Origin: Atrina japonica
Lineage: Eukaryota; Mollusca; Bivalvia; Pterioida; Pinnidae
Length of the DNA stretch: 64,000 bases
Reading direction: 5' to 3'
NCBI GenBank assembly: GCA_030159075.1
Contig: BROG01000044.1
Coordinates: forward strand, 1,518,501 to 1,582,500
The notes beneath the pieces were generated by a model. That model saw nothing but the letters and a program-made list of their open reading frames with translations, had not been told where the DNA came from and ran no database searches. Below, piece by piece: positions 21,805 through 36,500 of the stretch; positions within the stretch are counted from its first letter, which is position 1; each line of letters starts with the position of its first letter. The position numbers were made by a program, and so were the translations under genes.

Positions 21805-24800
21805 TGACTTTGTTTCAAGTCATGACACCCTTGGGTGACGTTGGTCATGGACAACAATTGTTAAAATGATAACTCCCTCCAAGGTAAAATAGAGACATTA
21901 TGGATCAGACAAGATTGATGGACAGACAGGAGAGTTGATCTCGATATATACCCGAACACACTCTGTTTGCTGGGGTGGGGTGGTTTTAAAAAGTTGAAGA
22001 ATGGAAACAAACCTGGGCTCCCATTTCTTTAAGTTTAGATTTGTATTTATCTATTCTTGTGTCTTGATCTGCTAAAAGTACTAGTAAATCTTCTTGTTCT
22101 TTCTTTACTACATCTAATTCATCTTCTACTTCCTTCTTCTCATTTTTAACTGTAGATACATCCTCTTCTAGGAGCTGAATCAGAAACATATACCACAGTA
22201 AATTACATCGTAGACATTAGCTGCAGTCACTTCACACATGGATTCATATTTTTGTGAGAAGTTAACGAGGAGTAAAGGTCACAAAGAAGTTTATATAGTT
22301 TCTATCATTTTGCCCCAAATTGACTCAAAGTCAATGTTACCTACTTAAATTCTTCATAGCAATCTCCTGACAGTTTGTTTCTTGTTTATTGTTGTTTAAA
22401 GTCCCACTCAAGAATCTTTCACTCATATGGAGACGTCACCAAATGCCAGTGAAGGGTTTAAAAGTTTGGCCTATGCTCGACACTTACGGCCATTGAGCAG
22501 TGAGGGTTCTTTAACATGCCGTCACCTACTGTGACATGGGACCTCGGTTTTTACTTTCTCATCCGTAGGACAGGTAAATGACCTGCCGCCAGCTGGACTC
22601 GAACTCACGACCTCACATCAAGAGTTGAGTACACTACCGACTGAGCCAGGCCGGCTCAGCATTGTTGATACTGGTGCAGTTCTGTCTACATTGACTAAGT
22701 TTTGAATTTCATATTATTTGGACACAACATTTCGTATAAGGCCAACATTGCTATAGTTAATTGATACTATATTCCTGAAAATTTTTGGCCTTTCATGACA
22801 GAAAAACATATCACTACGTCATAAACTTGCCCTAAAGCAACATCATCTCATGGAAGGTATGTATACCTTGTTTCAATTATTAAACTTGAAAATTTCTCCT
22901 TCATTTTAAATTCGCCCTCCTCATCTAAGGCCGAAAATTAAACAGAAGCAAAAATATTGAGGTATACAGTAATTCAGAATACATCTATAACCAAGGAAAC
23001 CTGCAAATAAACTAGATCATTCTGGAACGTTTTGATTCATACTTTAAAATACTTACTTTACATTTGCTTATTAATTTTAAATTTTCTTCATTAGATTTTT
23101 TAACTCTTTCTTGTAAGGTTAACTTTTCTTCCATCACTTTTTGTAAATCTGGTAAATCTTGAGGACTATTATTTGCTGTTTGTTTCTGAAATGAAGAAAA
23201 AATGCTTTAGAAGTATTTTATATGTAATTATTTCATAACAAGAAGGTGAGAAATTTAAAAAATATGTAAAGTGTTTCATAACAAGAGTCCGTATAGTTTA
23301 GAAGTATGCAAATTATTACATAACTAGAGGCTGAGAAATTCCAGAAGTATGCAAATTATTTCATAAGAAGGCATTTTGAGTTACAGGAATCCATGTCCTG
23401 TATACAGAACAATTGACTGGACCCCAATGAAAGCTGTTTTATTGCTTTCACACTCATATTACTCACAAACAATGCAAAATACACAGGGTTTTCCCTTACC
23501 CATGATTTCCGAGTCTTTGATGCATAGAATCTTTTCATGATGCAAACATGAATATTAGTGAGTCCCTAAGGATGCACAAAAACTCAACCCAAGACTGAAA
23601 ATTTGTGCATTTGTTTTCATGTACTTTCTTGAATTTCATTGATTTGGGGACTTACAAATTTAATGAAGGACTCAGGAATTTTACTCTTGTGTGTCCCTGG
23701 GACTCACTAAAATCACCTCCTAGGGAAAACCCTGCATACAGAAGTGTAATTTATGGGAATGTTTTATTTTCATATATAAGTTTGCTGTATATAACATTAT
23801 TAGTTAAAACAAAATGAACAATGTAGCGTATATGGCTTGTTCAGGGGGTTTAATTTGTATATAAGTTATCTGATCAACTTACCAATGAATCTATTTGTGT
23901 AACTGCATCATTATACTGTACATTTAGTCGACTGATCTCGTTGTCTTTTTCTGCTAAATTTTGTCTAACTTCCTGTAAGTCTAATTGAAGTCTATTTATA
24001 GTAGCTTGTAACACAGCCGTTTCACTTGGGTTATTTTCCTTATCCTCTTCCGTTTGATTTAACATTCTAGCTTCTGAAACTGTTAAATCTGTTTTCTGTA
24101 AAAAGGACAAAAATAAAATGAGGTTAATATCTAGTTCCTATCCAATACCACACATGAACAAAAAGTCAAATCCCTATAACTTGGTGGGGTGGAGTCTGGT
24201 GAACCCTTTCTTGACCTGGACAAGAAAATGTGTAGTACTGTGTACATCGAAATATGAAAATGCAGCATAACAATGTTAAGATTACACTGGCTACAGTAAT
24301 GGTTCCTATTTTTCACCATACCTTATATAGTGGGGAATTATCGAATCATTCATACAGATAATCAAAAGGTTATAAGTTACGTGAATCACCCCCCCACACA
24401 CACGTGAGTTCAAGCCCCACTGAAACCTAAGCTGATTTTGTGAGAAAAATTGCCACTTTACTTGAGGAAATTTGGTGATCTCTTCTCAACTACATTGTTC
24501 TCCTCCACCATGAAAAACAAAATGGCCGTCACAATATAACTGTTGAGTGTGGTGTAAAACAACATTCAAACAAAAATCAGACAAAACATAAATGTACTTC
24601 TGTGTTAAAATCTGCTTAAAATATTTTTCACAGAATTTGTATGTATTACAAAAAAAAGGCATGACCTATACTATTTAGTACAGAAATACAAAGTAATGTT
24701 CAAATGAAACATATATATATCTCATGACTTTAAAGTATCCAATGATTTAAATATAAAACTGTATCTTGTACAATGTTTTGTCTAAAATAATTTGATGCCT

Positions 24801-27800
24801 TACCAGTTTATCCACCATGGAATCTTTTTCAGCATTTTGGAGCCTTAGTTTTTCTAATTCATCTTGTAAAGATTTTAATTCTTCGTCCTTCTTGTTATCT
24901 GCCACTAAATTTTGTTGAGACCCTTGAAAAGAAGAAAAAAATGATATATAATCTAGATCTAAATCATACTGTATACATCCAAATTTTTGCTTTTGTTTAA
25001 TTTTTGCCATTTTTGTCCTTAGTTGCAATAGCGAATTTAAAACCAAGGTGACATTTTCAAGCTAACTAACTGAATCATGGATATTCATGCCATCCATGAG
25101 ACAATAATGGTGATTTAAAGTGAATAGAAGACGAGATGAATATATTTTCTAAGACAAAAGGGCAAAAATAACCGGGGGCGAAAATGTCCAGGTATACAGC
25201 ATTGATATCACCTGCATCATGTATCAACATCATCATATATCCACTATTTCATTTATTTTCATATTTCGATGTACACAGTACTACACATTTTGGAAATATT
25301 ACACAGAACTCAAGATGTTCAACAGGACACACTTGCAAGACAGGCTATAATTGTTAATTAGAACAAAGATCCACTGTACTGTACTTTAGATATCAATAAC
25401 TAATAAGCGTAAATACGGTGATACTGACATGTACGTTTTCTTTCTATTGATATTCAGCACTTGCTACTTGTAATTTTAGACTGACCTTTCTGCACTTTGA
25501 GCAATGAATTCTGATCTTTGAGCTGCTGTACTTGTTCTTGTAATTCTTTTAACTCTTGTTCAGCCATGGAATGTTTAGACTGTAGTTCCAGATATAACTG
25601 TTGTGTCTCATTTAATCTTTGGTCCTTTAAATACATATAAAACAGGTGCAAATGAAACACATTGTTAGTTACTATCTAGTTCTTTAAATAAAGAAAGGAA
25701 TGTAACAGAACAAGAATTTAGATTTATTTCATTTGAAAATTCCAATTAAAGTAATCAAGCCCAAGTAGTATCGTAAAATATAGTCAATGACCTGAGATAC
25801 AATATTTGATTATTTTTCTGAATACCAAAATAACACAGAAAAGAGACTTTCTAACATAAATGTTTAAATGAAGTCAGACAATGCTTTGAAAGCAAGGGTA
25901 GTTCCTCGTTTTATTTAACAAATGAACGCTTGTCAAAGTGATTTAATGTCAATATGGATGTCATTTGGGTGACAGATAAATGGAATGGTGCCCACTTTAA
26001 TGTTCATTCGTTATATTTACATATCATATTGAAAAACAAAATTATGAGAATTGAACATATCGCCTTAAATGTGATCGACCTCATTATGATGGAACAGCAA
26101 AGTTCTAGGTAGAACAGTAAATTATACAGTTTTTCTGAATGATATATCTAGGTATAATGATGTCATGTTACGAATGAAGATATGTCATTGTGTAACGTCA
26201 TATGAGGAACTTCATTTATACCTATCTAGATTAACAATGAGTCTATGGGAGACTGCTGTGGGAAATACAGTGAAACTTGTATATAACAACCACCTTAGGG
26301 TCACAACAAAACCAGTTTAAATAGGGAGATGGTCTTTATATAGAGGTTGATTTGTACACAAATGGTACTATCGGGGACAGCAAAATATGGTCTTTATGAC
26401 CAGGTGGTCTTCATATACAAGTGGTTGTTAAAGCAGGTTTTATTGTATTAATACAAATGCATGAAAACTTACTGGATACTCCAAGTAAAACATCCAGTTA
26501 CAAGGAATGGGTCATTAACCCACTAACACAGAGAGAAGGAAGTGAGGGAACACTACCAGGAAAATGGAATGTGTTATCAGCCTCAGACACAAAAGATAGA
26601 ATTATAAAATGTTTTTGAGTTGCAATTTTCTAAGTGCTACATTAGCGTGCTGGAACCAGATAAATCTGCATGCGAAACTTGAAGGAGTTCAAATTCTGTT
26701 ATAAACTCATTTGTTTTCTATAGAGGTAATTATAAACAATAGAATACATTAGTCATAGTTAGAAATAGATATGAAATGAACCTGTTCTTGGATCAAATCT
26801 TTGTACTGATTCACAACTTTTTCATGTTCTTGCATACTGGCTAGTTTTGCTTTATTTTCCTTCACATAAGCTTCTGATGATACTGCCTTCAGAACTTCAT
26901 CTATTTAAAAAAAAAAAAGAAAATCTATTCAAAGTCAAGCAATTATTAGACTGTAAATGGTAAATCATTTTGAAATATGCGAAATGAAACATAGTCGTAA
27001 ACAAATACAATTTGATCAATTATTAAATCTAGATTCTTTTGCAAATAACTTATCAACACAGCTATATACACACATTTACAGTAATATGTATGACTAATGA
27101 TAGATCAACACATATCAGACTGCTTAAAACTAACCGACTGTCAGTGTAAAGAACAAGATTTTCAGAAAAACAGTGTAACCTGTCTTGAAAGACCACCACC
27201 CTCTGCAACAGACATATGGTTTTTAGTCTCTCAAATGAGGTTTTATCAGAATAATTATTAAACAAAGTATTTTTCAAAATGATTATTCAACTAAGTAGTT
27301 TTCAGAATGTGGTCTCACAAGATTGATGGTCTCATATGAGAATGCTCTCAAAGGACAGGTTCCACTATATTCACTATTCCCCCTATGGTGAGACTAACTC
27401 ATCAACCCCTGAAAAACAATGGACTCTTCTCTAAATCAAGGACTCAGACCAGTCCAAATGTGTCTTTTGGGGTGAACGAGTTGAGAAAATATCTTTGTTA
27501 ACACATGTTGATTAAAAATGTGGACTTACTCTCTAAGGACTTGAACATTTTCGTAAACTCATGATCAAAGACTACTTCATTGGACTGTTTGTAGTTGAGA
27601 TGAGGTTTCTTAGCTGCTTTTGTATAACACTCAAATTTTGGCACCTGGGTTAATTTGTCGGTATACGTTTCTAAACCTATTCTTCTTTCTATTATTTGCC
27701 TTAATGAAGCTCTGAAACAAAGACACATATGAAAATAACAGATTGAAAACAATGGATATATTTCTACACAGACGTAATATATTCTTTACAAAAATGTGAA

Positions 27801-29584
27801 TATGGGATGCCGATGTTTAGATATCGGTCATCTAATGATTTACTTGGAAAAGAAACTGGTACTAATCAAAGTGAGACCCCATTTAGAAATCCCTCACAAT
27901 ATACAACACCAAACTATATTTCAAAATTAACTCATTGTTTATTAAAACTAAATATCAATCATTCCAATATTTTATTAATACAGCACAACATCAGGGTTTT
28001 CCCTTATGCATGATTTATGCGTCTGACGAATAAAATCTTTTCAGGACGCAAAACCAAAATATTAGCGAGTCCCTAAGGATGCACAGAAACTCGGTCATTG
28101 TTTTTTCAACCTGAGACTGAAAATGTGTGTCCTTGTTTTCATGTATTTTCTTGAATTTCATTCACTCACAAATTTTTGCTAAGGACTCAAGAATTTTGTC
28201 CTTGTGGGTCCCAGGGACTCAGAAAAAAAGCACCGTAAGGCAAACACTGCAACATCATAAAATCCTACTGATATTCAGATTCTGTCCTCTCCATAAAGGA
28301 CTTATTCTGCTCTAACTCTGTATAAAAAAAAACCTTGTAAAATCAAATATAAACATAATTCCCTACTCTCATATTTTTTTTGTCTGTTATATATTTGTTT
28401 TACATTCTGCCCAGGCTTATAAAACAGCTTATATACATATATTATGAATCAATACATGTCCACTACCTGTGAAACCATTATAAACAAGATTTCTTAGAGT
28501 ACTGATGAATCAATATATGTCTACTATCTCTGAAACCATTATAAATTAGCATTCTTAGAGTACTGATGAATCAATATATGTCCACTATCCCTGAAACCAT
28601 TATAAATTAGCATTCTTAGAGTACTGATGAATCAACATATGTCCTCTACCTGTAAAACCATTATAAACAAGCATTCTTAGAGTACTGATGAATCAATACA
28701 TGTCCACTATCTGTGAAACCATTATAAACAAGCATTCTTAGAGTACTTACATCCCTCCCCCAGGTTCACAGTAAGGGAATAAAGTAATGTGATTCTCGGG
28801 GCTATACAGGTATGAAAAAAAAAATCATATAATACTTACTTATTGAAAGTTTCGTTCTGGTCATCATTAAATAAAACTGCAATGCCCAACATAAATGCAC
28901 AAAGACCTTGGACTAGAGACTCATTTTCATCACTTTCTGAAGCAGACACTTGCGTTATAAGCTTTCAGCAAATTAAGGAAGCTATCCATAATCAAAGAAT
29001 ATATCTTTAGATATCAGATTTAAAAAATTCAAAGAGAGAAAATGAAACATTCAATGTGTTTCATATTAAATACAATGTATATATCTACACAATTATAATC
29101 TCACCCCATGTATAACCCCGCCCCATCACTACCATGTCTCTACCAGGGCTAAGTACCATAAAACTTAAAAATTCCCACTAGAGTGAGGATTTTTAGGATT
29201 TTTAACTTGGCTTAATCAGCCAACCAGTATTCTGGATAAGCAGATGCTGAGCTTGTTTTCTTAGGCCCCTTCTAAGATTTAGGACTCTGAACCCAGGACT
29301 ACCGATACAGAACTATATGATGTAAGCAAAACCGATGATTGTAGAATCAAGTTAAAACACAGTCTAGATCTTGGACTAGACAATATAAATGTGGCTTAGG
29401 AGGCAGATAAATGATATGTATTTTTGTAGATGTAAGGATACATATGGTACATTGGCAGAATTAGACAGAAAATGTGCTACAGCTATGGGACTGTCTGCTA
29501 ACCATCCACATAACATCATCAGAAGGCCTACTCTCGTCTGAAATTTTCCTCCCTGTAATAGATAAATGCAATGTGTCATATATA

Positions 29585-29619
<35 letters not shown>

Positions 29620-30510
29620 CAGTAAAAACTGCCATAGCGGTCACCTGTTTATAGCGCGACCCTGCTCTTAGCAGTCAGACTGAAGTATCCCCATTGTATT
29701 TTACTATATAAGCTGTCCCTCTACATAGCGGTCACCTGCTAGTCACGGTCACTAATTTACGGCCCAGCGAAGTTATAGCGGCCATTCCACTTGAACCATG
29801 AGGTCAAATAAATCAAGTTATTCTTGCTACTTCTTTCGAAGCATTCGTTTACATATAGCGTGCTTTCGGTGATTCGGATCTCACTTAGATCCATTCAATT
29901 GATGTTACACTTTGAAGCGAGACGACTTTGTTTATTATAGGGACTTATATTTGTACACTAGAGCTTGTATAAACAAAATCTCCAGGTGAGGTATACACCT
30001 GGAGGGTACGTAATTGGTTAATTGGATAATTTAAACAAAGAGATGGCTTTCGATGTGCGACTTAAGATTAAACGAAATCGTGTCAGGCCCACATCCTACA
30101 TGAGTCTATAATTATAGCAATTACCATGTGGCTTTTTGCCTTTCGAATGCAGTTACTCAACTCAGTAAAACAATAGGAAATTAGCGTTTTATTTACAAGG
30201 TACAAATCGATTTCTTTAATTTAAGAGAAAACGTTGAAATTTTGTTGGAATTTAATAAATTAGTTACATTTTTAACTGCATTTTTGTGTATGTTGATTTA
30301 TTTATATATGCATGTATATGGTACACATTTGGACATGTGGTTATTATTGCATATGTACATGTATGGTCAGTTTGCAAGACATGCTCATATCAATATAGAA
30401 AAAATTTTGGTACACTTAAACCATCATGGCCGACCCTCTATATAGGGACCACCTGTCTATAGGGGCCAAAATCAGTCAGTCCCTTAAGTGACCCCTATAT
30501 ACAGGTTTTA

Positions 30511-30563
<53 letters not shown>

Positions 30564-33500
30564 AAAAGGATCTTAACTTTATGGACAGCAAAGAAAAGCT
30601 GTTGGAAGTTTAGACTTCATAAAAGTTTGTGATTTAGATATAAATTATGTTAGCATTGTTAATAGTTAACTCATTCAACCCTAAAGACACATTTGGACTG
30701 GTCTAAGTCAGTTATTTACAGAAGAGTCCATTGTTTTTCAGGGATTGATGAGTTAATAAGAGTTTCACTTATAAAGATCAAACAGTATCTATTCTTTCTT
30801 CAGGAGTATCTGGAAACCATTGAATTTTATGTACGGAAAATTGAACTGCAAATGCTAACACAGAGAATAAGAAGTAATTCATGATTCAGGAAATTGAATG
30901 TAGTAGAACCATGTGAATATTAACCCACAAAGTAAAATAAATATAACACTTAATTGTACATAAGTATCTACTAAGAAAGGAAACACAAGGTAATTAATAC
31001 TACAGGCTTTTGACCCCATAGAACAACAAAATTTATCGGTCCAGGCTAAACAAGAATTTGCATAGTACATGTAATGGAAATATAACTGTACAAAATCAAC
31101 TACAAGCAGTGAACTGCGATAACAAAACTTTGCTATAATATTGCGATATGGATACCAACCTGTGCTAAAATGTTGCAACACTGTTGCAATAACGATACTG
31201 GTGGACTGCCAAGACTGGTTGCTAACTGCACACGTAAAAGCTGTTCTTTCTGCGTCTCATTTTCTTCAATGGCGTGTAACATAGCAACAGATGCAAACCA
31301 GTTAGACAGAGAGTCACCACTAAAAAGTCCACCACACAGGAGTTGGCCAGCTGTTATAGTATTTACTGTGAAAGATTTTAAAAAAGGAGTTATAGACAAA
31401 AATACAAAATAACAGGAGCTACAGATAAAAAATACAAAAAGAACAGAGTTAACGACATTATATAACTAAAATATTTCCGAGGGACACGTACAAAAAAAAA
31501 TCTTTTTTCTCTAATCATAAATTATTTGCTGGCATAATTAGTAACTCTGTACAGCCAGTTGTATCTGTGATTCTTAACAACAAGATGACCATCGACATGA
31601 CAGAAGAAATCTCTGAAAAAAAATAATCTAGATGATCCAAATATTGTACACCTGGATATTTCCCACCCATTCAATTTTCACCATTTTCTTTCTCAGATGA
31701 GAGAGCAAAAATTCCAAGCTAAATAATTTAAGCATAGACATATGCGGCATCCATGAAACTGTGATGATTACGGCGACTTTAAGACGGGATGATAATATTT
31801 TCTGTCAGAAAATGGCAAAAATAAGGGGCAAAAAATTGCAGGTATACGTTCCTCAAATGTCGACACTTACCATCTGAGGAAGTAGGTAATAACGTCTGTA
31901 CAATCTGTGACTGACCAACTTCATTTTTGTACAGGAAAGATTGGAAACAGTAGAGAACGGCACAACGTAGAGTGAATGGTTGTTTCTCGTTCACCATCGA
32001 CATCAACAACACTACTATGGCTGGTCTGTAAAAATGGAACATGTGACAAAGATTCAATGAATCAAAATATAAATCCAGCATATTCGAATCGTCTTGTTTA
32101 CGTCATTTCCTATATTGTAGAGATATGAGAATTAAGATAATCATTTAATTATCAAAGACAACCTCTAAGCAACGTGTACATGGTCAAATAATATCACCAA
32201 AAAAAAAAAATCAATCATTAATTTAGAAAAAGTAATATGTCAAAATTATAAATTCAATTTTGAACAATATAAGATTATTTTATTTTTAAAACAAAGATTT
32301 TAACATCAGAAATGTATAACAAAGTAGTTATAAATTACTTACCTTGGTGGATTCGAAGGTGCCATCACAGACGCGAAGTATTCCTGGTTATGCAAGTTGC
32401 CACGTATAATTTCTGATACTGTATTTATAGTCTGAAATATACATTGTCAGTTGATGTCAGGAAAATAGTGTCTAACACAATCAAAAGAAATCATAATAGA
32501 TTATTCTTAGAAGTATAAATTTTAATTGCCTTATATTGCGCTATTCATATATGCGACAATGGCATAACTCAAAATAAATACTATCGGTATCTAAAAACCA
32601 GATGAAACATTCACAGCTCAATATTGTATGATCCCACTTTCTGCTAAAACACTTCATTCACCACATCTAGATATGATATATCATTTTCTCTTTAAATGAA
32701 CATAGCTATTTAAGTAATTCTTACTCCATACATCGACTTACATATAGAGTACAGTGGTCCCTGGCTTGAGAGACCACCCATCAACCACTGAAAGGTGGTC
32801 TCTCAAGACAGGTGGTCTCTCAAAAGCATTTTTTTTTTAAAGATTATTTATCTAAGTGGTTTTCAAACTGTGGTCTCAAAGGACAGGTGGTCTTTCAAGG
32901 CAGATTCCACTGTACTAACATTCAGACTTTACATACCTCAGTTAAAACATCAGCAGGAACTCCACTGGCCATCAAAATGGTACACAGCTGTTGTAACAAA
33001 CCTGCAACAGTGATATATTATAAATCTATCTTTGAATATACTTGGAATTCAACACAGAATTAGTAATCCAAATTTAATTATATTTAAGATTAGGGCATCA
33101 TTAAAACATCATTTTTTTGTGTATCACGAAAATAAGGTCACAAACAAATCACAAAATCAATGTTTCTAAAATATAAAATTTGTGATTAATATGACATAAC
33201 TAAGGAGAATAAGAACAATTTGATTTGACTTGATTTCGAATAGTTTTCAATTTATATGGTGGTGGCCAGTTTTTAATGGTGGAGGAGAGAACCCGATTAC
33301 AATGTACCTGGGAAGAGGCCACCAGCCTTCCACAAGTAAACTGGCAAACCTTATCACAAAAATCATTTTAGGATCCAGCGGGGCTCGAAACCTGCACTAA
33401 CCAGAAGTGGTTCAAAGTGTGCCACTCTAACCACTGGGCCATGGAGGCCCCGAATAAAGAACAAAGAGAGGAGTATCACTAATCAGTTTCCTTATTGTTG

Positions 33501-36500
33501 GTGTTGAAGTATTCTACAATATTCTACTGAGTATGAGCTAGTACTACACAATATGTGACCAGTCAACCCTTGTGGTCACATTTAGACTTGCCCAAATCAA
33601 TAAACAATATGGTCTACTATCATAAATCAGGGATGAACAAGTTCATATTGCAAGTAAAATTATAATAAAATTTTTATTCGAAAGCATACATCCCTGAATT
33701 CAGACAGTGGACTTAACCATTCTTTGAAATGGGCAGGTCCAAATGTGACCCTAGGAGTTGATGAGTTGAAGGGTGATAGAAAGCTGTCAGACCATGAGTA
33801 TATGAACAAATGAACACCACAATGATAACAAACAGATATACCCATAGTTGTTTTAAAAAAAATTGTAGTGACAAAATACAAACAGAGAACTGATGGTGAA
33901 ATTTACTGTGTATAGAGATCACCTACCACACTGGAACATGGTTCTCTGACAAGCTGTGGTTTGTTGTTGTGGGTTGTTAGGTGAAACTAATGCTCTGACA
34001 AGCTGTAAGAGGCAATACAATGTTGTAAGTAGCAGAACAAAAATACAAAAAAAAGCCAAAAAATATATAATTCTGTGTTAATTCATGATATATGCAACAT
34101 GACTATATATGAACAAGAGATCCCAGAGGGATCTTGGCACCCACCATGGAATGTTCTATGTCTGACCTATGACAGACTGTTCTTTTCTGAGTAGAAGCGG
34201 TAACAAACTTCCTTTGGTCAAAATCCAAGATGGCCACCTGTCTGCCATGATGGATTCCGATCTCTCTGAAAATGTAAAATGCACAACTAGACCTTGAGGG
34301 GGAACCTTCATGTCAAATTTCAAAGAGATCCCTTCAGTCCTTTCTAAGAAGCAGCGATAACAAAATCCGAGATGGTCCCTTGTCAGCCACAATAAATTCT
34401 GATCTCTCTGAAAATGCAATAATGCAGGGCAATTTGAATAGCCCATCATCTGTTGATGATGGGCTAAAAATGCCCAATTAGACCTCAAAAGGAAACTTCA
34501 TGTCAAATCTAAACAAGATCCCTTCAGTAGATACTGAGAAATAGAGGTAACATACTTCCATTGTCAAAATCCAAGATGGCCACCTGTTGGCAATGTTGGA
34601 TTCCAATCTCTCTGAAAATGTAAATTGCAAAACTAGACCTCAAGGGGAACCTGCATGCCAAATTTCAAGGAGATCCCTTCCTTCATGTCAAATTTCAAGG
34701 AGATCCCTTCAGTCCTTTCTGAGAAGTAGCGATAACAAAATCCAAGATGGTCCCTTGTCAGCCACATTAGATTCTGATCTCTCTGAAACTGCAATAATGC
34801 AGGACGATTTGAATAGCCCACCATCTGTTGATGATGGGCTAAAAATGCCCAATTAGACCTCAAAAGGAAACTTCATGTCAATTCTAAACAAGATCCCTTC
34901 AGTACTTACTGAGAAATAGAGGTAACATACTTCCATTGTCAAAATCCAAGATGGCCACCTGTCAGCCATGTTGGAATCCAATCTCTCTGAAAATGTTATA
35001 TGCATTGGTCAAAATCCAAGATGGCCACCTGTCGGCCATATTGGATTCTGTCTCTCTGAAAATGCAATATGCACAACTAGACCTCAAGGGGAACTTTGAC
35101 GGATCGACATACCACGGACGCAGGGCAATTTGAACAGCCCACCATCTGTGGATGGTGGTCTAAAAATCAGATGAACAACAGCATACCTGTAACATTAGGT
35201 GAATACTGTCACACCTGTAAAATCAGACGAATAACAACACAACTGTAAAATCAGGTGAAGAACAACATACCTGTAACATCAGGTGAATATTGGTAACTTT
35301 TTGTGCTGACCAGCCAGCTTGTGAGTGTGTATGTTCTGTTGACAAGTCAAAATAAGGTGTCAGACGCTGGATATAGCTGCTCTCTCGGAAGAAGTTTTGG
35401 TTGGATGTGTTATTTTTCAGCAAGTTTGTTAGCAGCAGTAAGCAATCCTCAACCACAATGCCTGCAATAGTTAAAAATATGTGTCTACAGTTCCTTTGAT
35501 AAGTTTAAGATACTAAAGTGTTGGTTCAATGAAAAAATTCAAAATGTTTACCATTTGTAATGGGCCACATACCAGGGCAACAAAACACTGAGTCTCCCTA
35601 TCAAATCTCCCCCATGCAGACCCCCTTGTGGGTTGTAGACAGAGCTGTTGTTTGTGATACAGAACTCTCCGACACGTTCAGAACACAAACCTTAACAAAA
35701 ATGATAGATCACAACAGACAGCATTTTCACCTTCCTGAAGCTTGACTTTCTTGATTATATATGTTGGTATAATAAACAATTAATTGTCCTCCAATATGGC
35801 ATGCCTTGGGTAAATAAATTGTCATGTCTCTCTACAACCAGGACAATGTATAGACAAAGATGTAGCATGCATGACCATTGCTCTTAAGATATTAAAATCT
35901 GTGGAGGTAGAGACTGGTGTCAAAGAGTCCAAGTGATCACAGGGCTCGAAATTAGCACTGGTCCGCTGATCAGTGGCCAGTAAATGAAAGGACAGGCTAG
36001 CAGATTTCTTATCTGTACTGGCACCAATGTCCAGTAAGAAAAAATAAAGACAGAGTGTTAAGTGCTCTTTTCAATAACTGTTACACGGATGTTAATCTTA
36101 CAAATTAATATATCTCATATTTAATACAAACTTAAAATATCCTATCTTGTCCTCACGTGTTGTAGTTGATTATTTTTTTTTATCTTAATATATAAAGAAA
36201 TTATTTATTTTGAGTTATAAAATAATACTAAATAATGGATCATGATACTTGAGACATCATGTTGACCTGGACAAATTGCACAACAGTCTACAGTCAAATT
36301 TGCCTTAGCGACCGCCCTCATATAACGACTCCATGTCCATAACGACCCTTTTTGGACCGCCCCTTGAGAATTACTATATATTTGCCCCTTACATAGCGAG
36401 CACCTGCCCTACGTGACCAGCGACAACTTTATTTCGCCCGCCGGTAGTTATCTAACTTGTGTTTAGCGACTGCTTACTGGTGGAAGTGAAAATAACTCAA

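Noticed and set aside
21663..21857. Minus-strand ORF with a long Tyr-Ile repeat
   Set aside because: It is a translation of the (TA)n microsatellite.
22595..22647. tRNA gene on the minus strand
   Set aside because: A- and B-box-like motifs are present but there is no tRNA cloverleaf, and the sequence continues into a conserved SINE body; the same holds at 33241-33452, 38478-38745 and 39500-39712.
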